Source of the DNA: an uncultured Pelagibacteraceae bacterium
GTDB lineage: Bacteria > Pseudomonadota > Alphaproteobacteria > Pelagibacterales > Pelagibacteraceae
DNA length: 55,049 nt
Assembly: GCA_902616245.1 (NCBI GenBank)
Contig: CACMSB010000007.1
Span: 1 to 55,049 of the forward strand
Direction of reading: 5' to 3'
The notes under the pieces are model-generated. The model was not told the origin of the DNA. It did not search any database and saw only the letters and a list, made by a program, of their open reading frames with translations. The translations under genes and the position numbers were made by a program. Shown in pieces: positions 26,952-35,838 of the stretch. The number at the start of each line of letters is the position of its first letter. Positions within the stretch are counted from its first letter, which is position 1.

Positions 26952-28369
26952 TATTTAAAATAATCTTTTATTCGATCTATGTTGTTATTAAAAATTTTAA
27001 CTTCATACTTAGTGTTAAGTGATGTATCATAGGAACTATAAATATCATCGATTAAATTGATATTTGTTTTAGCTAAATATTCTTGAATATTTTCATTTGT
27101 GCTTTTTAAATTTTCATAATTAATCTGATTAATCTTTGCTAAAAATATATTATTAGCTTTATTTGAAACCATAACAAAACTATTTTTTGGCAATTCATAA
27201 ATAAGCTTTAAAGATGTCTCGTCAAATAAACTATCATCATTAATTGAATTAACTATTCCTGAATTTATATTTTCTTTGTTTTTTACTAGATTGTCAAAGT
27301 CAGAATCATTGAAATCTTTATTTTGAATTTTTTCAAATAAATTTTTATTAAGATCAAATTTTTTCTTTAATAAAATTCTATTTTTAACTTTATCTCTAAA
27401 GGATGTATTATTTTTATTTGGCAGTAAATTATTTATTTTTGTAACTTGATATAGTAAAAAGTAATTATCTTTATCTTTTAAAACTATTTCTTTTTTATCT
27501 TTATTTTCGTAAATTTCTTTAAATAGATCGTCCTCATTTACGAACTTAAAATTGTTTCTTTTTTGCAATGTTATTTCATTTTTTTTAGCGATATCTTCTA
27601 AAGAAACCTCATTTAATATATCATTTTCGATTTCATCAATTTTTTTATAAAAATCTTCATTAAATTCGTTGATTTCAATTAGATTTGAGGGTTCGACTTT
27701 AGCATAACTAAAATCAATGTATGCTTCTTTTAGTTTTTCCTCATTTTCAATTATATAATTATTAATTTCGATATCTGAAATATTTTTATCGTAAGCATAT
27801 TCAAGATCATAGTATTGAATATTTATTTTTTTGTTTTCATTTATGTAAATCTTATTTTGTAAATAATATGGTGATTTAATACCACCTCCAATATAATCAA
27901 ATAGTCTTTTTCTTAACTGAGAATTTTTTAGTCTATTTTCAAATTCAGCTGCAATAATATTATTCTCTAAAAGAAATTTTTCATATTTTAATCTTGAAAA
28001 ATTTTTGTCATCATCAAGAAAATTTATGTCGTTTTGTAGATTTAATTTTAATGATCTATCTGAAACTTTTACATTTAAATCATTATACTCCATTGACATT
28101 AAATCTTTTGATATAAGGTCGCTCAAAATTCTCTCTAATATGTTGTTATCTAAGTTTTCTTTTATATAATCAGGATTAATTCTTGATCGGTTTATATGAT
28201 CAATGAAGTCTTTCGTTGAAATTGAATTATTATTTATCTTAGCAATATTATTTGTGTTCCCACCACTAAAGACACTTCCCATTCCCCAAAAAACAAAAGG
28301 AACAATTATTATAGCCACGAGGACACCTGCCAATTTACTATTTGTAAAACCTCTTAATTTTCCTAACAT
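26951..28369 (-). CDS. PpiD/SurA N-domain-like membrane-anchored chaperone
   Basis: A 472-residue protein with a short cytoplasmic N-terminus, one membrane anchor (about 13-35, LAGVLVAIIIVPFVFWGMG) and a SurA-N-like periplasmic domain (INNNSISTKDFIDHIN, then repeated helices to about 190). This is the PpiD plan, and the site between tpiA and trpE is where alphaproteobacteria keep ppiD. At 472 residues it is shorter than the roughly 620 of PpiD, and I see no convincing parvulin active-site block in the middle. It may be a chaperone without prolyl isomerase activity. It is transcribed away from tpiA. Confidence 0.75.
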   Translation of the reverse strand: MLGKLRGFTNSKLAGVLVAIIIVPFVFWGMGSVFSGGNTNNIAKINNNSISTKDFIDHINRSRINPDYIKENLDNNILERILSDLISKDLMSMEYNDLNVKVSDRSLKLNLQNDINFLDDDKNFSRLKYEKFLLENNIIAAEFENRLKNSQLRKRLFDYIGGGIKSPYYLQNKIYINENKKINIQYYDLEYAYDKNISDIEINNYIIENEEKLKEAYIDFSYAKVEPSNLIEINEFNEDFYKKIDEIENDILNEVSLEDIAKKNEITLQKRNNFKFVNEDDLFKEIYENKDKKEIVLKDKDNYFLLYQVTKINNLLPNKNNTSFRDKVKNRILLKKKFDLNKNLFEKIQNKDFNDSDFDNLVKNKENINSGIVNSINDDSLFDETSLKLIYELPKNSFVMVSNKANNIFLAKINQINYENLKSTNENIQEYLAKTNINLIDDIYSSYDTSLNTKYEVKIFNNNIDRIKDYFK

Positions 28370-28426
28370 GAGTAATTCTTTATATATTGATTATAAAAAA
28401 CAAACCTATAAATTAAATTATCTAAG
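28370..28426. promoter_or_regulatory. Divergent promoter region, ppiD-like/trp operon and tpiA
   Basis: A 57-base spacer between divergent genes. On the - strand a perfect TATAAT lies at 28,390-28,395, placing a start about 13 bases before the ppiD-like ATG. On the + strand a TTGATT (28,387-28,392) precedes AT-rich candidates, but spacing to a good -10 is poor. It probably drives the five-gene ppiD-trpEGDC run leftwards and tpiA rightwards. Confidence 0.45.
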
Positions 28427-29176
28427 ATGACAAATAATAATATGATCTTTATAGCTAATTGGAAGATGAATGGAGAAAAAAGTCATATCTCTGGCATCAA
28501 TAAAACCATAAAATTTTTAAAAAAATCAAAAAATAAAAAAAATCAGATAATTTACTGTCCACCATTTACCCTAATTTCATCGGTTAAAAATAAAGTAAAA
28601 AACACTAAAATTAAAGTAGGTGCTCAGAACCTTTCTCAATTAAATGATTATGGTGCATTTACAGGATCTGTAAATTCTAAATTAATTAAGTCAGCAGGAG
28701 GTGAGTATGTAATTGTTGGTCATTCTGAAATTAGAAATCAGGAAAATGATATACTAATAAATAAAAAAATTCATTCAGCACTCAAAGAAAAATTAAAAGT
28801 AATTCTTTGTATTGGGGAAACATATAAAGAAAAAAAAAATAATAAAACTCTCTCAGTACTTAAAAGACAAATAACTATTGCATTAAAGAATATAAAAAAA
28901 ATTAATAATATTATTTTTGCATATGAACCTAGATGGGCCATCGGAACTGGAAAAATACCAAAATCACCTGAATTAAGAAAAAACTTTAAAGACATAAACA
29001 ATATAATTAAAAAATTAAAAAAAAATCAAAAATATAAAATTATCTATGGAGGATCTGTTAATTCTAAAAATGTATCAGAGTTAAAAGAAATTAATGATTT
29101 AAAAGGTTTTTTAATAGGAAGCGCTTCTTTGAGGGCAAAAAATTTTATTGATATAATTAAAAAATCAACTAATTAA
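28427..29176 (+). CDS. tpiA: Triosephosphate isomerase
   Basis: Interconverts dihydroxyacetone phosphate and glyceraldehyde 3-phosphate. In 249 residues are the catalytic lysine (FIANWKMNG), the histidine (IVGHSEIRNQEND), the glutamate with loop 6 (FAYEPRWAIGTGK) and the phosphate-binding IYGGSVNSKN and GFLIGSAS motifs. The ATG at 28,427 is taken as start; a second ATG five codons in (28,442) is possible. It begins the tpiA-secG-pyrG-kdsA-eno run. Confidence 0.96.
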   Translation: MTNNNMIFIANWKMNGEKSHISGINKTIKFLKKSKNKKNQIIYCPPFTLISSVKNKVKNTKIKVGAQNLSQLNDYGAFTGSVNSKLIKSAGGEYVIVGHSEIRNQENDILINKKIHSALKEKLKVILCIGETYKEKKNNKTLSVLKRQITIALKNIKKINNIIFAYEPRWAIGTGKIPKSPELRKNFKDINNIIKKLKKNQKYKIIYGGSVNSKNVSELKEINDLKGFLIGSASLRAKNFIDIIKKSTN

Positions 29177-29181
29177 ACCTC

Positions 29182-29481
29182 GTGGAAAATATACTTTTAA
29201 TAATTAATATTATTCTTGCTGCTATTTTAGTTGTCTTAGTTTTATTTCAAAAATCTGAGGGTGGTGCATTAGGTATTGGAGTGTCTCAAGATAACTTTAT
29301 GCTTTCAAGATCTGCAGGAAATTTTTTAACTAAAGCTACAGCAATAATTGCTACTCTATTTATAATATGCAGTCTGTGTTTAACGATTCTTTCCAGAGGT
29401 GAATTAACTCCCACAACATCAGTTTTAGATAAAATAGAGGAAACTGATGATGCTCCAAAGGTTCCAGATAGCAATAATTAA
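29182..29481 (+). CDS. secG: Preprotein translocase subunit SecG
   Basis: Small auxiliary subunit of the SecYEG channel. In 99 residues it has two membrane segments (about 1-22 and 52-72) joined by the typical VLFQKSEGGALGIG loop, and an acidic cytoplasmic tail. The start is GTG at 29,182, five bases after the tpiA stop; the encoded N-terminus (MENILLIINIILAAILVVLVL) fits SecG. The tpiA-secG-pyrG order is standard. Confidence 0.93.
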   Translation: MENILLIINIILAAILVVLVLFQKSEGGALGIGVSQDNFMLSRSAGNFLTKATAIIATLFIICSLCLTILSRGELTPTTSVLDKIEETDDAPKVPDSNN

Positions 29482-29521
29482 TACTTTGAATTTTTAAGTT
29501 TTAGGTCTATAAGATAGTTCC

Positions 29522-31144
29522 ATGGCGCGATATATCTTTGTCACTGGCGGCGTGGTATCATCACTTGGAAAAGGATTGTCCTCAGCATCACTTGCATATT
29601 TATTAAAGTCACAAGGTTATAAAGTCAGGATACGTAAGATGGATCCATATTTAAATGTTGATCCAGGAACAATGAGTCCTTTTCAACATGGAGAGGTATT
29701 TGTTACTGATGATGGAGCAGAAACTGATCTAGATTTAGGACATTACGAAAGATTTACAAATATTTCATCAAAACAATCAGATAATATTACTACTGGTAAA
29801 ATTTATAGCGATGTAATCAAAAAAGAGAGACAAGGGGGCTATCAAGGTAAGACAGTTCAAGTCATTCCACACATAACAGATAGAATAAAAAAATTTATTA
29901 GTAAAGACATTAGCAATGAAGATTTTGTAATTTGTGAAATCGGTGGAACTGTTGGTGACATAGAAAGTTTACCGTTTCTAGAAGCTATAAGACAGTTCTC
30001 AAACGATCATGGAAGGTCTAGAACATTATTTGTTCACCTAACATTAGTTCCTTTCATGAAATCTTCTGATGAGATAAAAACCAAACCTACACAACATAGT
30101 GTTAAAGAATTAAGAAGTATCGGTATACAGCCAGATATTGTTATATGTAGATCAGAGCAACATATACCTTTAGAGCAAAGAAAAAAAATATCTTTATTTT
30201 GTAATGTTGATATTGAAAACGTTATTGAGACTGTAGATGTTAGAACAATTTATGAAGCACCAATTAGTTTTTATAACCAAAAATTAGATAAACAAGTTTT
30301 AAAATATTTTAAAATAAAATCAAAAAAGAAACCCAATTTAAATCCATGGAAAAATATCACCTCTACTGTTCTAAAAAATAATAAAGTAATTGACATTGGA
30401 ATAATAGGTAAATATGTGAATTTAAAAGATGCATATAAATCCTTAGATGAAGCATTAACACACGGCGGCATAGCAAATAATATAAAAGTTAATTTAGTAA
30501 GAATTGAATCTGATAAACTAAAAAAAAATGAAATAAGCAAAAAACTTAGAAGTGTTTCTGGAATATTAATTCCAGGTGGATTTGGCAAAAGAGGAACAGA
30601 AGGCAAGATTGCTGCAATTAAATATGCAAGAGAAAAAAAAATACCTTTTTTTGGAATTTGTTTTGGTATGCAAATGGCAATCATTGAATTTGCCAGAAAC
30701 AAATTAAATATAAAAAATGCTGGGTCTACAGAGCTTGATAAAAAATGCTATCCCGTTATTGGATTAATCCATGAATGGAACAAAAATGGAAAAGTTTTTA
30801 AGGGTACAGAAAAAAACTTAGGTGGGACAATGAGATTAGGGCTTTATACAGCTAAATTAAAAAATAATTCTGCCATAAAAAAAATTTATAAATCAAATGA
30901 AATAAAAGAAAGACACAGACATAGATATGAAGTTAATACTAACCAAAGATCAAAATTTGAAAAAAAAGGATTAATATTTTCGGGCATGTCTCCAGATAAT
31001 AAATTACCTGAAATAATAGAATTAAAAAATCATCCCTGGTTTATTGGCGTTCAATTTCACCCAGAGTTTAAATCAAGACCATTATCACCACATCCATTAT
31101 TTAAATCTTTTATAAAAGCTTCAAAAAATTATCATGGAAAATAG
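29522..31144 (+). CDS. pyrG: CTP synthase
   Basis: Makes CTP from UTP, ATP and glutamine. The 540 residues comprise the synthetase domain (FVTGGVVSSLGKGLSSASLA at the start, KMDPYLNVDPGTMSPFQHGEVFVTDDGAETDLDLGHYERF) and the C-terminal amidotransferase with PGGFGKRG, nucleophile Cys380 in FFGICFGMQMAI and the His-Glu pair in GVQFHPEF. The 40-base spacer from secG holds no clear motif. It overlaps kdsA by 11 bases. Confidence 0.98.
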   Translation: MARYIFVTGGVVSSLGKGLSSASLAYLLKSQGYKVRIRKMDPYLNVDPGTMSPFQHGEVFVTDDGAETDLDLGHYERFTNISSKQSDNITTGKIYSDVIKKERQGGYQGKTVQVIPHITDRIKKFISKDISNEDFVICEIGGTVGDIESLPFLEAIRQFSNDHGRSRTLFVHLTLVPFMKSSDEIKTKPTQHSVKELRSIGIQPDIVICRSEQHIPLEQRKKISLFCNVDIENVIETVDVRTIYEAPISFYNQKLDKQVLKYFKIKSKKKPNLNPWKNITSTVLKNNKVIDIGIIGKYVNLKDAYKSLDEALTHGGIANNIKVNLVRIESDKLKKNEISKKLRSVSGILIPGGFGKRGTEGKIAAIKYAREKKIPFFGICFGMQMAIIEFARNKLNIKNAGSTELDKKCYPVIGLIHEWNKNGKVFKGTEKNLGGTMRLGLYTAKLKNNSAIKKIYKSNEIKERHRHRYEVNTNQRSKFEKKGLIFSGMSPDNKLPEIIELKNHPWFIGVQFHPEFKSRPLSPHPLFKSFIKASKNYHGK

Positions 31145-31967
31145 AATTGTTAAGTGCCAGGATTTAAAAATTTCTAATTCAAATAAAATTTGTTTAATAG
31201 CAGGACCATGCCAACTAGAAACTGAGCAACATGCTTTGGACATGGCAGGGGAAATTAAGAATATTACTGACAAATATAAAATTGGATTTATATACAAAAC
31301 ATCATTTGATAAAGCTAATAGAACAAGTCTTAAAGGTAAAAGAGGAGCTGGATTAGAAAAATCTTTACCAGTTTTTGATGAAATAAAAAATCAAATAAAA
31401 GTTCCTGTACTTACTGATATTCATAATGAGGAGCAATGCTCAATTGTTGCGCCACATGTTGACGTTTTACAAATTCCTGCTTTTTTATGTCGACAAACAG
31501 ATTTATTAGTTGCTGCTGCAAAAACAAAAAAAATTATCAATGTGAAAAAGGGTCAGTTTTTAGCTCCATGGGATATGGTAAATGTAACAAAAAAAATATC
31601 TGAGTCAGGAAATAATAATATTCTTGTAACAGAGAGAGGGGCTAGTTTTGGATATAATACTTTAGTAACAGATATGAGATCAATACCCATAATGGCAAAA
31701 AATGGTTATCCAATTGTTTTTGATGCCACTCATTCAGTTCAACAACCAGGTGGTCAAGGGGATAAAAGTGGTGGACAAAGAGAATTTGTTGAACATTTAT
31801 CTAGAGCAGCTGTTGCAGTGGGAGTTGCTGCTATTTTTATAGAAACACATCAAGATCCTGATAACGCTCCTTCTGATGGGCCAAATATGGTTCCACTTAA
31901 TAAATTAGATAATCTTATTAATCAGATTGTAGAAATAGACAATCTAATAAAAAAAAATAATGTCTAA
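31134..31967 (+). CDS. kdsA: 3-deoxy-8-phosphooctulonate (KDO-8-P) synthase
   Basis: Condenses PEP with arabinose 5-phosphate to give KDO-8-phosphate for the lipopolysaccharide core. The 277-residue barrel has CLIAGPCQLETEQHALDMA, FIYKTSFDKANRTSLKGKRGAGLEK, VPVLTDIHNEEQC, DVLQIPAFLCRQTDLLVAAA, NVKKGQFLAPWDM and FDATHSVQQPGG. The Cys in AGPC with the C-terminal DPDNAPSDGPN block leaves open whether it is the metal-dependent form. Together with lpxADIB this shows a KDO-lipid A envelope. Confidence 0.97.
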   Translation: MENRIVKCQDLKISNSNKICLIAGPCQLETEQHALDMAGEIKNITDKYKIGFIYKTSFDKANRTSLKGKRGAGLEKSLPVFDEIKNQIKVPVLTDIHNEEQCSIVAPHVDVLQIPAFLCRQTDLLVAAAKTKKIINVKKGQFLAPWDMVNVTKKISESGNNNILVTERGASFGYNTLVTDMRSIPIMAKNGYPIVFDATHSVQQPGGQGDKSGGQREFVEHLSRAAVAVGVAAIFIETHQDPDNAPSDGPNMVPLNKLDNLINQIVEIDNLIKKNNV

Positions 31968-33219
31968 AATTTCTAAAGTTATTGCAAGACAAGTTTTTGA
32001 TAGCAGAGGAAATCCAACTATAGAAACAGAAGTATTTGTAAAAGATATTAGTGCATCAGCAATTTGTCCTTCTGGAGCATCAACTGGATCTTACGAAGCT
32101 TTTGAAAAAAGAGATATTAATAATAAAAAATATCTTGGAAAAAGTGTTTTAAAACCCGTTGAATTTATAAATAAGGTAATATCAAATAAGTTAAAAAATT
32201 TTAATGTTCATCAACAAGAAAAGATAGATAATTTGTTGATAAGGCTAGATGGAACAAAACAAAAAAAAATAGTTGGAGCTAATGCAATTCTTTCAGTTTC
32301 TATAGCTGTAAAAAAATTATCTTCTAAAATTAAAAAAATTCCAATTTATAAAAATTTGCTAATAAATAAAAATTTTAAATTACCTTATCCCTTAATGAAT
32401 ATAATTAATGGAGGCGCACACGCAAATAATGGCCTCAGAATCCAAGAGTTTATGATAAGACCAGATAAAGCAAAAACTTTTTCTGAAGGTGTTAGGATGT
32501 GTTTTATTGTTATTAATAAATTAAGAGCTTTAATTAAGAAGATGGGTCATTCCACTTCCGTAGGAGACGAGGGAGGTTTTGCTCCTATGATAAATGATAA
32601 TGAAAGTGCGCTTAAACTTATAGTAAAAGCTATAAATTTATCAGGTTTTAAAAATGGAAAAGATATAGTCATATGCTTGGATGTAGCAGCAAATGAGTTG
32701 CATAAAAATAAACAATATTCTATTAACTCAAAAAAGTACACTAGTGTAGATAAATCTATAGAAAATTATCTTAGAATTGTAAAAAAGTATAAAATCATGT
32801 CTATCGAAGACCCATTTGGTGAAAATGATTGGTCAGCTTGGACAAAACTTTTGAATAAAACAAAAAATAAAATACAAATTGTTGGGGACGATTTATTTGT
32901 TACAAATTTAGAACGCTTGAAAATTGGTTTTTTAAATATGTCAGCAAATTCGATATTAATTAAACTAAATCAAATTGGCACTGTTACAGAAACTCTTGAG
33001 GTTATAAAATTTGCAAAATTAATTGGTTATAAAACTATAATTTCACATAGATCTGGTGATAGTGAAGATACATTTATTGCAGATTTTGCCGTTGGAACCG
33101 ATTCTAATCAGATTAAAACTGGGTCTTTGGCAAGATCAGAAAGAGTTTCTAAATATAATCAATTATTAAGAATTGAACATGAGCTTGGAAAAAAGTCTAA
33201 AATGCATAGTATAAATTAA
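31960..33219 (+). CDS. eno: Enolase
   Basis: Interconverts 2-phosphoglycerate and phosphoenolpyruvate. The 419 residues carry ARQVFDSRGNPTIETEVF, SGASTGSYEA, NIINGGAHANNGLRIQEFMI, VGDEGGFAP, the metal ligands in ICLDVAANE, IEDPFGENDW and VGDDLFVTN, the catalytic lysine in LIKLNQIGT, and SHRSGDSEDTFIADFAVG. It supplies the PEP used by the neighbouring kdsA. It overlaps kdsA by 8 bases and ftsB by 1. Confidence 0.98.
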   Translation: MSKISKVIARQVFDSRGNPTIETEVFVKDISASAICPSGASTGSYEAFEKRDINNKKYLGKSVLKPVEFINKVISNKLKNFNVHQQEKIDNLLIRLDGTKQKKIVGANAILSVSIAVKKLSSKIKKIPIYKNLLINKNFKLPYPLMNIINGGAHANNGLRIQEFMIRPDKAKTFSEGVRMCFIVINKLRALIKKMGHSTSVGDEGGFAPMINDNESALKLIVKAINLSGFKNGKDIVICLDVAANELHKNKQYSINSKKYTSVDKSIENYLRIVKKYKIMSIEDPFGENDWSAWTKLLNKTKNKIQIVGDDLFVTNLERLKIGFLNMSANSILIKLNQIGTVTETLEVIKFAKLIGYKTIISHRSGDSEDTFIADFAVGTDSNQIKTGSLARSERVSKYNQLLRIEHELGKKSKMHSIN

Positions 33220-33524
33220 TGCTTGATAAAATAAAAAAAAATTATTTTATTTTAATTATAACCTTTTTGTTTATGTACTTTTTCTTTAATCTATTAGGTG
33301 GTGATAGGGGTCTAATCTCTTTTTTAAAAAAAAAAGAAATTTATGAAGAATTAAAGACTAAACAAACTGATTTAAAATCCAAAATACAAGAATTAGAACA
33401 CAAAAACTCTTTATTAACTGAAAACATAGATATTGATTTTATTGAAATTTTAATACGAGACAAATTTTTATTTGGAAAAGAAGGAGAGACTACCTATATA
33501 ATAAGAACAAATGGACAAAATTAA
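33219..33524 (+). CDS. ftsB: FtsB/DivIC-type septum protein
   Basis: A 101-residue bitopic membrane protein with one segment near the N-terminus (about 9-25), a coiled coil (about 35-70: [20 protein letters not shown]) and a conserved end [18 protein letters not shown] like FtsB. It would act in the FtsQLB division complex. The position directly after eno matches ftsB in most proteobacteria. It overlaps eno by one base and lipA by 14. Confidence 0.85.
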   Translation: MLDKIKKNYFILIITFLFMYFFFNLLGGDRGLISFLKKKEIYEELKTKQTDLKSKIQELEHKNSLLTENIDIDFIEILIRDKFLFGKEGETTYIIRTNGQN

Positions 33525-34434
33525 ACCAAGACACCCTGAAAAAGTTAAAAATCCAGTAAATCCAATTAAAAAGAAACCAGCTTGGATTAGATCTAAACTA
33601 TCAGACAGTAAGGAATTTTTTTTAACCAAAACTTTAGTTAATCAAAACAATTTAGTCACTGTTTGCCAAGAAGCAAACTGTCCAAATATTACTGAATGTT
33701 GGAGTAAAAGGCATGCAACATTTATGATTATGGGTGATACTTGCACAAGAGCTTGTGCATTTTGTGATGTTAAAACTGGGAAACCCGAAAAATTGGATCA
33801 ATTTGAACCAATAAAAATAGCAAATGCAGTTAAAAAATTAAATTTGAGACATGTTGTAATTACATCTGTTGATCGAGATGATTTACCTGATGGTGGATCT
33901 AACCATTTTAAAGAAGTTGTAGAAATTACTAGAAAAAAAAATCCTAATACTACTATAGAAGTTTTAACCCCAGATTTTCTTAGAAAAGGCGACTCTTACA
34001 AAATTATTTTAGGCGCAAACCCAGATGTTTTTAATCATAACATTGAAACTGTTCCAAGATTATATTTAAAGGTTAGACCAGGAGCTAGATATTTTTCATC
34101 TTTAGAACTTCTTAAAAATGCAAAAAAAGATAATAAACAGATTTTTACTAAGTCGGGCGTAATGGTTGGTTTGGGCGAAGAAAAAGATGAAGTTATTCAA
34201 GTAATGGATGATTTAAGATCTGCGGATGTTGATTTTTTAACAATTGGTCAATACCTTCAACCAACAGTAAAACATTATCCTTTAGATAGATATTATCATC
34301 CTGATGAATTTAAAGATTTAGAATTAATAGCTAAGTCGAAGGGTTTTTTATTAGTTTCATCTTCTCCATTGACTAGATCTTCATATCATGCAGATGAAGA
34401 TTTTGCCAAATTAAAACAAAACAGACACAATTAA
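33511..34434 (+). CDS. lipA: Lipoyl synthase
   Basis: Radical SAM enzyme that inserts two sulfurs into protein-bound octanoyl chains. The 307 residues show the auxiliary cluster cysteines C52, C57 and C63 ([14 protein letters not shown]), the radical SAM motif C78-x3-C82-x2-C85 (CTRACAFC), [15 protein letters not shown], and the terminal [15 protein letters not shown] with the conserved arginine-serine. In many alphaproteobacteria the pyruvate dehydrogenase genes separate ftsB from lipA; here they are absent from this site. Confidence 0.97.
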   Translation: MDKIKPRHPEKVKNPVNPIKKKPAWIRSKLSDSKEFFLTKTLVNQNNLVTVCQEANCPNITECWSKRHATFMIMGDTCTRACAFCDVKTGKPEKLDQFEPIKIANAVKKLNLRHVVITSVDRDDLPDGGSNHFKEVVEITRKKNPNTTIEVLTPDFLRKGDSYKIILGANPDVFNHNIETVPRLYLKVRPGARYFSSLELLKNAKKDNKQIFTKSGVMVGLGEEKDEVIQVMDDLRSADVDFLTIGQYLQPTVKHYPLDRYYHPDEFKDLELIAKSKGFLLVSSSPLTRSSYHADEDFAKLKQNRHN

Positions 34435-34438
34435 TTAA

Positions 34439-34876
34439 ATGCCAAAAGCATCTGTAACGCGATTAATAGAACGCGATAAAAAAACACTTATTAATTTTGT
34501 TTTAGATATTGAAAAATATCCTGAATTTATTCCCTTTTGTATAAATTCTAAGGTTTATAAAAAGAATGAATTTGATGATTCTATCAACATAATCGCTGAT
34601 TTAACTATAGGTAAAAAACCTTTTACAGACACTTACAAAAGCGATGTGAGGTATGATAAAATAAATGATCACATTCATGTAACTAATATTGATGGTCCTT
34701 TGCATTATTTAGAAAATAATTGGAGGTTTGTGGAGAAAGATAATTTTACCGAAGTTCATTTTGATGTTGATTTTGAAATTAAGAACAAATTTCTTAATAT
34801 TATAATGTCAAAATCTTTTCAATACGGGCTTAATAAAATAGCTGATGCTTTTCAAAAAAGAGCTGAAAGTTTGTAA
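34439..34876 (+). CDS. COQ10/RatA-type START-domain protein
   Basis: A 145-residue single-domain protein of the polyketide cyclase/START superfamily, starting RLIERDKKTLINFVLDIEKYPEFIPFC, a close match to the COQ10/RatA group. In mitochondria COQ10 binds ubiquinone and aids respiration; the E. coli member RatA was described as a ribosome-association toxin. The ubiquinone role fits an aerobic alphaproteobacterium better. It follows lipA by 4 bases and converges with the CinA-type gene, 6 bases away. Confidence 0.85.
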   Translation: MPKASVTRLIERDKKTLINFVLDIEKYPEFIPFCINSKVYKKNEFDDSINIIADLTIGKKPFTDTYKSDVRYDKINDHIHVTNIDGPLHYLENNWRFVEKDNFTEVHFDVDFEIKNKFLNIIMSKSFQYGLNKIADAFQKRAESL

Positions 34877-34882
34877 TATATA

Positions 34883-35347
34883 TTATATAATTTTTATTAA
34901 TAAATTAATACATTTTTCAACTGTATTATTTTGTATTATTGATCTTTTCTTTTTTCCAAATAAATTTTTGATAATAAAAATTTTTTTTCCCCACTTAATA
35001 CCAATAAATACAAGGCCCACAGGTTTATTTTTTGTACCCCCTTTAGGACCCGCAACACCTGTAATTGAAACGTTGATTTTACTTTTTGACAATTTTGATA
35101 AATTTTCTACCATTGATTTACAGCATTCTTGACTTACAGCACCATGATTATCAATTATATTTTTTTTAACTTTGAGAATATTAATTTTAGCATTATTAGA
35201 GTATGTAATTAATCCCAATTTAAAATACTTTGATGAGCCGCTTAAATTAGTTAATTTACTAGATAGTAAACCACCAGTGCAAGATTCTGCTACAGATATA
35301 GTGATTTTTTTTTTAATCAATTTTTTGTGTAATTTATCAATACTCAT
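34883..35347 (-). CDS. pncC: CinA C-terminal domain protein (nicotinamide-nucleotide amidase family)
   Basis: The 154 residues correspond to the C-terminal deamidase domain of CinA, which converts NMN to nicotinic acid mononucleotide. The motifs are VAESCTGGLLSSKLTNLSGSS, GLITYSNNAK, HGAVSQECCKSM and ITGVAGPKGGTKNKPVGLVFIG. The N-terminal MoaB-like domain of full CinA is absent, as in most alphaproteobacteria. It shares one base with the pgpA stop. Activity is inferred from the family. Confidence 0.9.
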   Translation of the reverse strand: MSIDKLHKKLIKKKITISVAESCTGGLLSSKLTNLSGSSKYFKLGLITYSNNAKINILKVKKNIIDNHGAVSQECCKSMVENLSKLSKSKINVSITGVAGPKGGTKNKPVGLVFIGIKWGKKIFIIKNLFGKKKRSIIQNNTVEKCINLLIKII

Positions 35348-35838
35348 TAAAATATAAATGAAACAAGATATATTATTAACATTGTATACAGTCCGGCCAT
35401 TATGTCGTCCATAATAATACCAAAAAAATTTTTGTGCTGTTTATCAAAATAACTAACTGGAAAAGGTTTGACGATATCAAAAAATCTAAAAAGAATAAAA
35501 GATAAAAAATAATATATTTCTACAGGAAAATTTATTAGATTTTTAGACGATAAATATACTATAAATATTAGCGGCATTGCTTGACCTAACACTTCATCAA
35601 TCACAATTTGTCTAGGATCTTTATTATCAAATTCTGTTTCAGAATCCATTACGGCATAAAAAGAATAAAAAAATATTATAGAATATAATATCAAAATATA
35701 ATTTAGATTTTTAAATTGTAACAATTCAAACAATATATAAAGGATTATTAACGTGCTTAGAGATGTAAAGGTTCCAGGGATTTTAGAAATATATCCATTT
35801 CCAAAAAAAGTTGATATTAATAAATTTATCTTTTTCAT
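35347..35838 (-). CDS. pgpA: Phosphatidylglycerophosphatase A
   Basis: Membrane phosphatase making phosphatidylglycerol. The 163-residue protein has the PgpA opening FGNGYISKIPGTFTSL, the DPRQIVIDEVLGQ motif and FRFFDIVKPFPVSYFD with IMDDIMAG near the end, plus about four membrane segments. The frame is open to an ATG at 35,853, but the ATG at 35,838 forms an ATGA overlap with the ispDF stop and gives the standard N-terminus, so it is preferred. Substrate for it comes from the CdsA product encoded at 12,225. Confidence 0.9.
   Translation of the reverse strand: MKKINLLISTFFGNGYISKIPGTFTSLSTLIILYILFELLQFKNLNYILILYSIIFFYSFYAVMDSETEFDNKDPRQIVIDEVLGQAMPLIFIVYLSSKNLINFPVEIYYFLSFILFRFFDIVKPFPVSYFDKQHKNFFGIIMDDIMAGLYTMLIIYLVSFIF

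Noticed and set aside
26940..26960. Leader-peptide attenuator in front of trpE
   Set aside because: trpE shares one base with the upstream gene, so there is no leader region.
30271..30702. A 143-codon open frame on the - strand inside pyrG
   Set aside because: It lies fully opposite conserved CTP synthase sequence; long antisense frames arise from lysine- and asparagine-rich codons in AT-rich genes.
34845..35132. A 95-codon open frame on the + strand opposite the CinA-type gene
   Set aside because: It is antisense to a clearly conserved protein and its translation resembles nothing I know.
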